46,957 nucleotides of DNA, from NCBI GenBank assembly GCA_013115135.1, contig JABANP010000422.1:1-46957 (forward strand), in the 5' to 3' direction. Source of the DNA: Perkinsus olseni. Its lineage: Eukaryota; Perkinsozoa; Perkinsida; Perkinsidae. A model generated the notes under the pieces. The model did not search any database. It was not told where the DNA came from and worked only from the letters and a program-made list of their open reading frames with translations. Shown one piece after another: positions 21,970 to 32,186 of the stretch. Every line of letters begins with the position of its first letter. The first letter of the stretch is position 1. A program made the translations under genes and the position numbers.

Positions 21970-22485
21970 AGAGAACTAGGGGTGACTCGTTGCCGCTGAG
22001 GAAGGACAGCCAAGGTTTGAGTCACACCGTGTGACAGTAGGACCTGAGCTTGGCTGGGTCGATGTCCTCTTTAATTCGGAAGTACTGACTAACACGATGA
22101 GCGCTGCGGACGGAAGACGCTACAACTAGTGATGACACGGTACCGTGACGATCACCTCTACTGACCGTATTGTAGCATCTCGGATTCCAAAGCACTATGG
22201 TTGGAACGCAACATAAGTCGAGAGGTATATATCTGCAGCTGATGATGATGTGCAGGAAGGTAAAAACGAGACTGAGTAAGTCTCCAATGAACAATGAGCT
22301 ATCGATCAATAATCAGGCGTCACAGGCGAGCGAACTCACGACGCTAACAGCTTGCGCCCGGCTGGCGCTGCACAGTATTGTTGACGAAGCGTGTGTCCAT
22401 GGGTCGAGTGTCAGTGTCGTATGGACTCCCTCGACTTGGACAATTTGGCAATCCCTGAGAGTCTCAAGAGAAATGAGATATAGAG
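21970..22485 (+). pseudogene. PIH1-domain gene relic B
   Basis: Same relic as A: FNSEVLTN block at about 22060-22125 and MDSLDLDN at about 22420-22450. It is interrupted by a 201-bp insertion (22174-22374). Degenerate 22-nt scar at 22014-22035. Confidence 0.75.
22174..22374. mobile_element. 201-bp insertion flanked by a 7-8 bp target duplication
   Basis: Relic A has an unbroken GTAATGT at 17007-17013. In relic B the word is GTATTGT at 22167-22173 and again at 22375-22381, with 201 bp between. No protein and no clear terminal inverted repeats. It looks like a non-autonomous element; an 8-bp duplication with one change is possible. Confidence 0.6.
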
Positions 22486-22989
22486 GTGAGGAGGTAGTCA
22501 ATCGAGGAGAGAGGTCGTAGCTCTTATGGCATCATAGTTCACGCCCCTCCCAAGCTCAAGTTAGCGTGCGAGCTCCGTTTTCCTGTAGCGGATTCTCTCT
22601 AACGATAATAGTTGAATACGTCTGTAACGTTATGTTACTCGACACGGGGACGAGCTCATCTAGTTCCAGAGTGAAGGCAATGAAATATGCTGTGCGGAGG
22701 CGCTGCTGAGAGATGAGCATATCGTCTATCATCACTCAGTTGACACCACTGAGTCTCTCCTCTCGGCTCCTCTCGACATCTCGCCGAGAAGTCGTTGTCG
22801 GCGTGTCGTCAGTGCGCCGCACTATTCATATCCCCCATGGTATCTTTTTCAGTGTCACCAGTGCATGCAGTTATTGTTCTTCTGTGATTCTCTCGTTGAA
22901 TCCGTTGACAACTACAAGATGAGCTAGGTGGGATCGCCTCGGCGCGGAGTACACGGGAGTCTGTGAATGATAATAATGAGGTAGGACTC

Positions 22990-23664
22990 CTTCCGTAGAA
23001 GTAATCGATTACTTGATCGACTCGTATCTTAAAAAGCTCAGGTTATCGACAGCGGACTCCGCTGCTGTTGGACTCCACCAAGGTTATGACCATCGCCAAG
23101 GCTCGGAAGAGAATTTCGGATCGATGGACAGGTGAGCCGGCGGCGTCTTGGCGAGGCGGCGACGCAAAGTTTCAGTACTTCACGCTCCTCGGAACCCACC
23201 TTCCTCGGCTGTAAATTGCATACCTGCTGTTGAGGAGGGCACGGCGGCTGGTCAAGAAAGTAGCGCCGCTGAGCTCAGCCACCCTCATCCAGGAGGGCAG
23301 GGCGGCGATTATGTATTTCGATCATCACTTCGGGTTTCAGGTAAATCTATGACAGTTGCATTGCCGGGCTCTGAGGATGCCCGCGGTTGAGGCGGTACGA
23401 CGACAGACGGGGCAGGAGACTTGGGTAACCGCGCGTCGCTCTTCGGGTGTCGGGTGGTATGTAGTTGTGCTGCTCAGAGCCTGCCACTTCCCGACGCTCC
23501 ACTACTGGGCGGCTGGAGAGAGCTCTGGGCCAGTTGAATTCAGAGCAGCTGCTGACGCTGTGGAGTGAGCTTATGGGTGCTGCTGTTGAAGTAGCTCGAG
23601 GATTGCAGTGGTTGGATCAACAGCTTACTCAATACTATACACCTGATGATGGTAAGAGCATCGT
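22990..23664 (+). pseudogene. VPS54 middle fragment, third module
   Basis: Copy of 17650-18290. Carries the RRARRLVKK exon with a TGA and the LGQLNSEQLL exon, then breaks off at 23664 inside the intron that follows exon 13, where other DNA begins. Confidence 0.85.
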
Positions 23665-23946
23665 TTCAAGTAGCTGGTGCCATGATAGGATTTGCTCAGA
23701 TGATAATTCGATTGTGGCGTCGTCGGGGAAAAAGGGTGGTGCTGATCCGCGTGGCCAGAGAGCTGCCGCATCTGTCATGCTGCATGACCGACACAGGCAG
23801 TGCGTGCTAAGTAATAAGGCGACACACTGATTGGACGGAATGCTTTCTCCTGGGGAGAGTGTGTAATGTATTCCTGTTTGTCTGTGGAGTAGACAGAAGT
23901 TTGGACCCCCTCCAATTGAGTATGTCACTAAATCGTCGACTCTAAG

Positions 23947-24139
23947 ACGTCAACTTGACGTCGTCAAGTTCCGACTCAAGGCCTATGGAGTCCGCCTCGT
24001 CATCGGATGGAGGCCTCGCGATGAAGGCTAAGAAATGCCAATTTTGTGGATAATACCAATCCTAGCTGTTGGTCTAGAAGGAAGGGAAGAAATCAGCAAG
24101 ATGTCACGCGGCGTAGGCTCGTCAGTGACGAGTCGTCAC
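23947..24139. repeat. two perfect 22-nt scars
   Basis: 23947-23968 (a=A, T=CGTCAA, b=G) and 24118-24139 (a=C, T=TCGTCA, b=C). Confidence 0.92.
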
Positions 24140-24973
24140 GTGGGCGGAAGAGTGTGAAGGCTTACGCTCGGCCCCCGCTGCGCGTGCAAGGAGTCTTGAT
24201 CGTTCATCAAAGATTCTCATTGAGAGTTGTCGTCACTTGACAACTGGCTGCCTCGAGAGGTTTACTGGCTACTCACCGTTTGCAACTTGATTCACATGTC
24301 TGTCTCCGTCATGACCATCCAGTTGTCCATCGTGTTGGTCTCGAAAACCGCGTCCTCGCAATGCAAGCCGTCGCTGAACCTGAGATGACGGTTGGGACTA
24401 TCACCTATGTCATGAGACGCATGCTGTCATGACCATTATGACGGAAGGACGCGTGGCTTTTCTCGATGAAAGCAATATATTTCTTCAACTGATCGTCAAG
24501 GTGCACTTGAAGGGATTTCGCGTCCAGAATTCCCTTCGAATTCACTCATTTAGCGAATACGAACAAGCATCAGCTTTCTCACAGCAGTTCTCCCGTCAGA
24601 GAAGCAGTATCGGAGGGCGCCGAAGCGAACGATTGCGGCTCTCGCTATGGCACTTAATTCGAGTGGAATAGCTCGTTGGCTCCGTGGAAATCTTTTCTCA
24701 GGCTTCACTTCAGAAGTCTTCCTCCACTGAAGAAGCGGGGGATGAAGTAGAGTTAAACTCGCAACTGTTAGTATGCAAAGAACTTTTAAAAAGGGTTGAA
24801 CTGGGTCCCGAAAAGGAGGATATAGCCTGGTAGGATTCTGAAATCGGGACCTCCCTGACTCTCCCGGAAAAAGGCGAAGACCTAGGCAAAGCCACGAACG
24901 TAGACGTGAAGTGCAGAACAGCCTTCCCGGCTATGAGACTGCTAAGACGATTCTCGATGTGTCTAATGCATTG

Positions 24974-24995
24974 ACTGTGTAACACAGTCTGCGTT
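24974..24995 (+). repeat. 22-nt scar absent from paralogue
   Basis: a=A, T=CTGTGT (second copy CTGCGT), b=T. The paralogue at about 19805-19825 aligns with equal length once 14 nt are removed. Confidence 0.85.
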
Positions 24996-25076
24996 GAGTT
25001 TCGAAGCAGAGCCTGAATATTCCTGAGCTGTTCCAAAAATCTGCGGTCGAATTCGAGAGTCTCCGAGTTGGAGGAC

Positions 25077-25098
25077 GTGAAGTAACTTCACTGAAGTT
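25077..25098 (+). repeat. 22-nt scar absent from paralogue
   Basis: Perfect, a=G, T=TGAAGT, b=T. The paralogue near 19970 has a single TGAAGT before the shared TCCATCGGCCC. Confidence 0.92.
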
Positions 25099-25317
25099 CC
25101 ATCGGCCCATAACCAGAGCCTCATCTCTTCGGCTTCTCCGATCTATCTCCTTCTGGCTCTTCATACCATAAATTTCATTGTCAGTACTGTAGAAAAGATA
25201 TTCCAGTGCAATCCAGTGGCCCGATCTCTCTAGCGGTTCTCGGGAGATATGCACGCTCGTGTTCACCATCGTGTTGCTGCTAGTGTTCCGTAACGTATGC
25301 ATGTTATTCATTCAGGT

Positions 25318-25455
25318 TTGGCCAAACAGTTGAGCAGGCAGAATAGGAATAGTACGATGCCTCTGAGGAGCTGAACGAGAGTGTCGCATATATGTAGAGG
25401 AGCTAGGGGCCAAATTGTCTGCTATTTCGCTGCAACAGATCAAGCTCGCATTGGA
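25318..25455 (+). pseudogene. VPS54 exon 15-16 remnant, third module
   Basis: GCAGGCAGAATAGGAATAGT (25340-25359) matches the exon encoding LRQNRNS, and LSAISLQQIKLALEVIHH (about 25405-25458) matches LSAIVLQQAKLAVEEIHQ of the intact gene. Stops lie between. Confidence 0.75.
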
Positions 25456-25459
25456 GGTG

Positions 25460-25741
25460 ATCCATCACTGATGGGCCTTCAGGTAAGGCGGCTGGAGTTT
25501 TCACATGAGCTTGTTTCTATCGTCTCGTACGATCGGGGAAGCGGCAAACGTCAGTTATAGAGGTGCAGCGGGGATCCTCGTGCTAATGATGAATTATCGC
25601 GGCACGTTGATCATTTATAATGGTGCCATCAGAGTTGTCATATAGTTATCGTAGGGGATTAGATCGTACTCTTGAACGACAAGGACAAGGAAATGACGAA
25701 CATCACCATTAACATCATGGTAGGTATGGGTATCAACCCTA
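25460..25741. other. no gene seen
   Basis: Between the VPS54 remnant and the minus-strand pseudogene; nothing recognised. Confidence 0.5.
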
Positions 25742-25988
25742 CTAAAGGTTGCGATATGTTCTAATCTCGCCATCTTCCATCTGTTCTACGATTACCTGTT
25801 CTCCTTCATCCCAGGGAGCGTATGAGGCCTCCTCCGAGGCAGCCTGGCCCGCCGCAAAGAACCCTTGGAACGGTATATCAACGTAAGGTGAATGTGGTCG
25901 GAAGGTAGACTCGAGCATTATGTCGCCATCTGCGTTCCTCTTGCGGCCCGCTGAGGAGTACTCGCCTACTGAGGGCTCAACGGCTCGA

Positions 25989-26228
25989 GCGACATCACGG
26001 TTTCCAACAGAGGAGCTGACAGAAGCGCTCTTTAAAGGCCGTTTTTTGTGTCCAACAGATAAGCTGACAGAAGCGCCCTGCAAAGGCCGTTTTTTGTGTC
26101 CAACAGATGAGCTGACAGAAGCGCCCTGCAAAGGCCGTTTTTTGTGTCCAACAGATGAGCTGACAGAAGCGCTCTGTAAAGGCTGATGTTGTTGTCCAGT
26201 AGATGAGCCGACAGAAGCGCTCTTTAGT
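25989..26228 (-). repeat. five in-frame 48-bp tandem repeats
   Basis: Unit boundaries near 25989, 26037, 26085, 26133 and 26181. The middle units are almost identical, the outer ones diverged. They encode basic, Ser-rich 16-mers in the secreted protein-like gene. Confidence 0.9.
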
Positions 26229-26584
26229 GGCCGTCCTGGGATGCTCCGACTTCCACCAGTCCATCGCGTTAAAGTCACGAAAATGTAGTCGGATTCTTCA
26301 TTTTCTGCCTTGCGAAAGCCCAGCACCTTGCAAAGCCCTAGGCTTATCGTATTGTCATCATCTTGGCACACCAGAGTGGTGCCTAGCGTGACATGGGATA
26401 GATCCTCGGGGAAAGCCTCGCTAACAGACTTCATTTGCTCTACGGGATTCGCCAGATGGTAGAACTGAGGAGTCCGTCTCACCTTCCAGCACCTCCTCCG
26501 GAGATCCCCGCTCAACGGCTTGCCGTAGCGCGGGGATATCACCGGGGACATATTCTGAACATCATAGGTGTTCCCATGCAAGTG

Positions 26585-26614
26585 CTCGAAGACTTCGAAA
26601 CTTCGAGTCGAAGT
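26585..26614 (+). repeat. scar variant with doubled inverted 8-mer
   Basis: a=C, T=TCGAAG, b=T; between the two T copies the reverse-complement 8-mer occurs twice (ACTTCGAA then ACTTCGAG), so the insertion is 22 nt, not 14. Confidence 0.75.
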
Positions 26615-26834
26615 TCAACCCAATGTATCGAGAATCCTTCTGGCGTCCTGCTTCAACGTCCATTTTCAAATCCTTTAGAGAGGTTATCTTGCTCTTATCG
26701 AGATCGATGTTTCTGTACGTGCCCGGCATTATCAGCGGAGCCTCGATGTTCGCCCGATACCCAGGGACTGGAGTAGATGGTGTGGGCCTGGGGAGACTCA
26801 GAAGTAGGGTTATACCGTAGAATGCGTTAAGCAT

Positions 26835-27743
26835 GATGTGGGTATCGGCGCAGGTAGGGCAAGCGAGACTGGAAAGCATGGGAGACGCCACTCTTCATCG
26901 CGCTCGCCACCTCCGTTCAAACGCCCGACGGTTGCTGTGGGTCATGGCAGAGAAGTCCCGTCCGTACACCTGCGATTCGATTATATCTCTCTGATCCAAC
27001 GAAACCCCACCATACTTAGCCTTGCTCTTCCCATCGTAATTCCATTTTCGCTTCGGACTGGAAGAAACTGGCCATCGGGCGCAAGCGTTGTTGACCTCTT
27101 CGAGGTTTTTCCGTTTCCCCCTGTCTCCTCACAGTATTCCAGTCAATAGGCGGCAAGCATCCTCTCCTCGTTTGTACACTGTTGTCTGGGGAGTGCCATT
27201 GGATGCCCCCTTGACAAGGCCTCAGAACTCCTGCCGCAGGAGTCCTGCGCTCGTCTCATCTTCTAACACCTTCTCTCCACGTTCGCCCCCAATGGCCGAG
27301 AATGTCGTCGGGGTTATATTCGGAGCATCGTATCTCCTCCGATTGTGATGCATGACGCTCATTCCAACTTAGCGACGATTTTGCTGAACGCTTGGGTTGA
27401 AGTTGTCAATGGAAGTTATACTAATATTTTCATACCATCTCGTATTCACTTGGGACCGAGATCAGGGTCTCGTTATTCATCCGAGTGGTGGTGGAAATCG
27501 GTTAGAACGAGGAGCGCTATAGGAGTATTATCGTATCCGAAAGTGTTCGTCGAGAGGGCTGCAACAGCAGCTACAGACGTGCTTCTATCGCAACGGTTGA
27601 AGAGAGGGCGAGGCTGGTGGCAGGATACGAGCCATGCAGCTGTTGAGTCAGTTAGGTCCAGCTGTCAATGAGTCGCTCGAGTATTGCAGTGCTGTCCTGC
27701 TCTTCCCGAGGCCTCTTCTGTCGTAGTGTGGTGAAGCCACACA
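26835..27743. other. no gene seen; one perfect scar
   Basis: 5' flank of the secreted protein-like gene and of PIH1 copy C. Perfect 22-nt scar at 27228-27249 (a=C, T=TCCTGC, b=G). 27546-27743 is homologous to the flank at 31681-32186 before the intact PIH1 gene. Confidence 0.6.
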
Positions 27744-29680
27744 ATGTTCGGTGGAGTCGACGTCCGTTACGGCGGCTCATCCCAGTCGAGGGAGGATGAC
27801 CTATTGTTAAGGAGGGACGACCAGGGCGTGACGGTTCGACCCGAACCTGGCCTGGTGGTCAAAACTCGGGATACGAAGACCAGGGAGAAGATCTTTGTTA
27901 ACCTAACGAGCTCAAAGTAGGTGACTAGCGCGATCTCTAATAGAACTCTGTCGCCGGTGGTACTCCCCGGCCTAGTAGGGTCCTTGCCGATGTGCTCAGT
28001 CAGGGGGTCTCTGTGGCGGTAGCATAAAGGGAAATCAGATAGGTCGTCAAAAAACTTTCCTCAGGGGCCAGGGCGGGGGCTGACCATCTAAGAATGATGA
28101 TTGATTCTCTCACTTAGAGTGTAGACAGCTCCTGCATGCACGGTCCTCTTCATTATGGACTCTACCAAAGGGATTGATGAGTCGTCTAGGTACGTGGAGG
28201 CACCCCACGTGAAGTCCTTCCTCGATAGCACTGAGCCGCAACAGGGGATAAGGGTCCCAATGAGTATCGGAGAGAAGCGTGAAGATGCTGACAGGAAGGG
28301 CGGCCGCTGCGTCGTGTGAGTCTGCAGCAGAGGCTTCATAGGGAGTATCAACTGTTTGTTGTTGGTCTGCCGTATACCCTCTATCTCTAACGGCGCACTT
28401 TCATACTGATTTTCTCGCTTCCTCAAGTCATCCAGTGCATAGCGAAGGATGAGCCGTTGGTCACTTGGTATTATAGAAATGACCGCCTGAGCGTTGCGGT
28501 ATCGACAGTGAGCTCGATTGATCGGCAGGCGTGGGCTGCACTTATGATGCTGATGGGAAAGACGAGCTATCCTCGACAAGATCGGTCGCGCTTCAGGATC
28601 GATGTTGTCTTCAATCCTGAGGTCCTCACGAAAGCGATGGATGCCGCGGACCGAGGGGAATACAAGTAGGCTGCTGCCCATCGAGAGGCCATAATGCGAT
28701 GGCCATCATGCAGTAGTGTGCTCACGAGGAGTATATGCCAACTGGCCTTGTCTGGTGTTGGGCGTAAGTATGATATGGACTCTCTAGACGTGGACAACTT
28801 CGTGACACCCAGGATGAGGTATAAAGGTGAGAAGGGCGGCGGTGCGCTACATGGACGACCCTCGACCATTGATCGGAGTGGCCAGGCAGTTGTATAATGA
28901 AGGAAGGCCGGTCGATCCTCGCTGTGGCCGCGCGACAAATACCTTTGATGATCTACTGTAGAGGAAAGTGGCCCCCGATGTGGTTTGGGGGCACTTCCTC
29001 AGGACCGAGCATTGGTCTGCTACTCGACCCTACAGTCACCTTATTCACCATGCCGTTGGTATTGAATTCGCCTGTCTCAGGCAGCACCGTACCACAGCAA
29101 CGGATAAGAGTTAAGAGGGAGTCGGCCATAGAAGAGGTCCCTACTGCGGGTTCTGAAGCGGCAGCATCGCCACATGATGAGTACCCAAGGTCGAAGGTGG
29201 ACCTCGACAAAGAACTACCTATACCACTGTGGTATTACCACAATTCACAATATTTTACCGCAACACATACACCGGGTGAGTTGAAGCTATACGGAACGTC
29301 TACATGTACACCTGGTTCCTTCGGGAGCTACTCGATGCTCAGGATCTATTTCGAAGGATTTGACTTGTCCATATACCGCTCTGGCCGGAAGTCTGTCAGG
29401 GAGAACCTGGAGGCTGTTCAGAAAAGAGGATGATGAGGAGGATACATACGAGTGAGCATCCGCCGTCGCCCCGAGGGGCCACGTTGCACACCTTGCAGGA
29501 GCGCAATACGTTCAAGGACGCTTTCGGTGCAGGCTTCCGTTGTCGGTGCTGGAGGGAGGCGTAGCAGACTCGGATGCCAGCAGTTTTGCGGGAAGTCTCG
29601 GAGGCTCCTCGATGACAGTACCCGTGGATGACCCTTCACAGCCCCCTCGAGGCTGTAGATCAGGGTGAGCGGCGGTCGGC
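27744..29680 (+). pseudogene. PIH1-domain gene copy C, truncated
   Basis: Exons 1-3 (27744-27916, 28190-28315, 28597-28665) match the intact copy base for base in length. Exon 4 has lost the acceptor AG used in copy D (an AC stands there), although an AG three bases on could serve. Exon 5 carries a 14-nt scar (29221), and exon 6 a 5-nt deletion that brings the frame back with altered residues between. The exon 7 homologue degenerates near 29650. The CS-like exons 8 and 9 are absent. A pseudogene is most likely; a shortened product is possible. Confidence 0.8.
29221..29242 (+). repeat. 22-nt scar in PIH1 copy C
   Basis: Perfect, a=A, T=TACCAC, b=A. Copy D has the unfilled 8-mer at 33732-33739. 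Confidence 0.95.
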
Positions 29681-29728
29681 ATACCCGTGGAGATTTGTTG
29701 GTCGCTCGGCGATAGTGGAAATGGACCC

Positions 29729-29771
29729 CGGAGACCGAATGTGGTACAGACTTTAGCACATTCGGTCTCCG
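29729..29771. repeat. perfect 15-bp hairpin
   Basis: CGGAGACCGAATGTG (29729-29743) and its exact reverse complement (29757-29771) around a 13-nt loop, just past the truncation point of PIH1 copy C. Does not follow the 22-nt rule. Confidence 0.85.
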
Positions 29772-29779
29772 CGGTTACC

Positions 29780-31400
29780 GCGGCGCGGTGACATAGAACA
29801 AGATCCTCATTTGTCGAACAGTGTGTGATAGCAGCAGCAGACTCCCTCTGCTGCTGCAGAGTATCCTCTAGCACGCGCGTGCAGGTCAGTCGTTTGTTAA
29901 TTATGTCGTGGTAATAATAACAGCGATGAGGCTTTCTGTATTGGAGGAAGGTCTAATGATATCCACTACTTCGAAGACATGCTGCTACTTCCGAACGAAC
30001 GGTTCGTCACGAACCGCAAAGCGTGTCCCACGCTACTGGGGGTCCCAGCCTGGGACAGAGCAGTGTCTATATAATGCGTTCCTGACAGGAATTTCCTGTT
30101 TGTCTGTCGATTAAACAGTAGTTTGGACCCCTTCCTATTGAACATGCCACTCTAATCGTCGACTCGAAGCATTCAACTCTACGTCGTCAAGCACCGACTT
30201 GAAGCCTATGGATTCCGCCTCATCATCGGATCATGGCCTGTGACTTGGGTGACAGACGGCGACTTCTACGCATACTTCACCGCTAGGAGGCTTCTTGAGG
30301 TCCGATACTCGGACAGAAGTTCTATCCGATGTCGCCTGCGACGAGAGGCCACCTTCCGGAGGTGGATGAAAATCCCTTCAGCCAAGTTTCTCTCAATTGT
30401 GACTCTTCCCATGCGTGACGCATGATGCGTCTGGTCGAGAATGTCCGAGAATGAACTTCATTCAATGAAGGGCTATACGCCGAACATCTCGAGGGTTCCG
30501 TCAAGAGGTTCTCAAGCTTTTCCATTCTTAACGTTTCGAACTGCTGTAGCGCCGTTGGTTGAATGGGTACCAACCTCGATAGCCCGTCGAGCATGAAGGC
30601 GGATGATTGCAGCTGGCTGAATCAACTATGCTGGCACTGCACGATGCTGTCAATGATCACGGCCCTCATTTGAACAAAATAAGGAGGGCCATCGTTAATG
30701 GTCTATATTCGTGAGTCGAGTGAGTAGCTCACTGTTTCTGAACGAGTTTCGGAAGGTTCCCGTCCGTAATGAGCCTCATTAGATCAAGTCTTCTGTGGCA
30801 ATTTTTCGGCTATGAAAGAAAGGTCTTTAGCGGCTATGGAGGCTAGATGGAAGGTCACGTTCCATGGAGACAGCTAAGGTTCGCGTCAAAGAGGTTATGT
30901 GATGGAGCATGCGTGTTCAGCACCGCTCTCGACGAAGAGATACTTTGGGTCGGGAGGAGAATCCTGCGTCAACCTCGAACTTTGAAGAGCTCTGCTGGAT
31001 GTTTGGCATCTCGCATCGTGCGGTGTTCTGCCTGGTTTCTCATTCGTTGCTTGCGTTGAACTGTTGAACAGCTCAATTTGAACTTCAGCGTCTCGTGAGG
31101 GACTTTACTATGTGGGAGCCTTCCGTGACATCTCCACGCAACCTTGCTTCAAACTTCGATCGTTTAAATTTTGGAATTCGAATGATGAGCGAAATGCCGG
31201 AATGCCGCAAATGAGCCAATTTTTTTATTCAATAAGCGTAGACACTCTCTGGCTGACATCTCCTCCGAAAATTTGGTCTGGGAGGAGAGGCTTCTCTCGC
31301 CTTCTCATTGTGGGTTGCTCAAGCTTCTCTTTCATTCTGTGTTTTTTTCGCGTTGCTGGTGGCAACTCACTCGTCGCGCGGAGTATATGCGTAGAACGTC
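29780..31400. repeat. decayed repeat block, fourth module
   Basis: 30096-30240 is a copy of 23870-24025. An open piece after 30180 (KHRLEAYGFRLIIGSWPVTW) suggests an old coding element of unrecognised family. Rich in 22-nt scars. Confidence 0.55.
29994..30470. repeat. cluster of five 22-nt scars
   Basis: Perfect: 30410-30431 (T=ATGCGT) and 30449-30470 (T=AATGAA). With drift: 29994-30015 (T=ACGAAC), 30035-30056 (T=CTGGGA), 30078-30099 (T=TTCCTG; the paralogue near 23872 has a single TTCCTG). Confidence 0.88.
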
Positions 31401-31407
31401 ATTCACT

Positions 31408-31680
31408 CAGATGCGGCCAAGTGCTCCAACTCCGGCAGAATCGGAATAGTCTGATGTCTCCCGAAGATCTAGGAAGGATGATCTCAATGTGAGTTGGTCG
31501 TTTGATCGTTTTCCAGGGATACGGCCCTTTCAATTACTCAGAACCAATACCGCTCTATCTGAGAAGATCGCGCCCTGCTTCGATTCCTGGAGCAGCCGTA
31601 CCACAGATGGCCAGAAATCCGCTGACGTTACCGGTGTGCCGGGAGGGGCCAATCTATCGGCAATTGTGCTGCAGCAGGCT
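31408..31680 (+). pseudogene. VPS54 exon 15-16 fragment, fourth module
   Basis: Matches 14712-15008: RCGQVLQLRQNRNSLMSPED, the intron with its GTGAGT donor, then ALSEKIAPCFD...LSAIVLQQA. At 31680 it passes abruptly into the PIH1 5' flank type sequence. Confidence 0.88.
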
Positions 31681-32186
31681 GTGTTCGTCGAGAGGGCTGC
31701 AACAGCAGCTATAGTCGTGCTTCTATCCCAACGGTTGAAGAGAGGGCGAGGCCGGTGCGTCAGTGGCTTCAGACATCCCATACATCATGGAGGGTATCCC
31801 GCCCAGTTTCCACCGGCGGTGTAACAAACACTTCTCTTGGTTACCGATACGGCACCATCAAATTGATGGAATCAATCGACTAATGCAACCCATTCGGCGC
31901 TGGTCAATCCGCTCTGCATCAGTCAAGAGCTGCAGTCGATATCATCCCTCATTCTAGTAATCATCTTATTGTTGAACTTTCTGCCGGCAGCTTCTCTAAT
32001 GGAGGTCCTCGCTGCTCAGAATAATGAAACTTATACCACGACGTCCTTACTACGCTTGTCCGAGGGAAACCACGCAGCTGTTGAGTCAGTTCAGCCCAGG
32101 CCTCAATCAATCGCCGTAGTGCTGTAGTCGGAACTGCTCTGCTCTTCTTCGAGGCTTCTTCCGTAGTAGTGTGTTGGAGTCCCTCA
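31681..32186 (+). other. 5' flank of PIH1 gene, duplicated at 27546
   Basis: No supported gene. Shared with the flank of copy C; may hold promoter sequence, but no motif is convincing. Confidence 0.5.

Larger units (their letters stand above)
23665..25317. repeat. decayed repeat block, third module
   Basis: 23870-24025 is a diverged copy of 30096-30240. 24940-25190 is a copy of 19780-20060. Short open fragments (RLKAYGVRLVIG; RVLAMQAVAEPEMTVG) suggest an old coding element, and a KKCQFCG piece near 24030 may be a zinc-knuckle start. Family not recognised. Confidence 0.55.
25742..26834 (-). pseudogene. secreted protein-like gene with 16-aa repeats, frame broken by a scar
   Basis: Family not recognised. 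From ATG 26834 the N-terminus (MLNAFYGITLLLSLPRPTP) looks like a signal peptide. A PGTYRNIDL segment follows. At 26585-26614 a doubled palindromic scar shifts the frame; taking out its 22 extra bases makes the two frames one. The 3' frame has a compact domain (LGTTLVCQDDDNTISLGLCKV...YIFVTLTRW) and five 48-bp repeats (25989-26228, 16 residues each, consensus with ASVSSSVGHKKRPLQG), then an acidic C-terminus ending at 25742. If the scar were spliced out the gene could live, but I found no canonical intron in phase. Confidence 0.6.

Noticed and set aside
31681..31760. Alternative VPS54 exon (VFVERAATAA...)
   Set aside because: It is flank sequence shared with 27546 ahead of PIH1 copy C; resemblance to VPS54 is slight.
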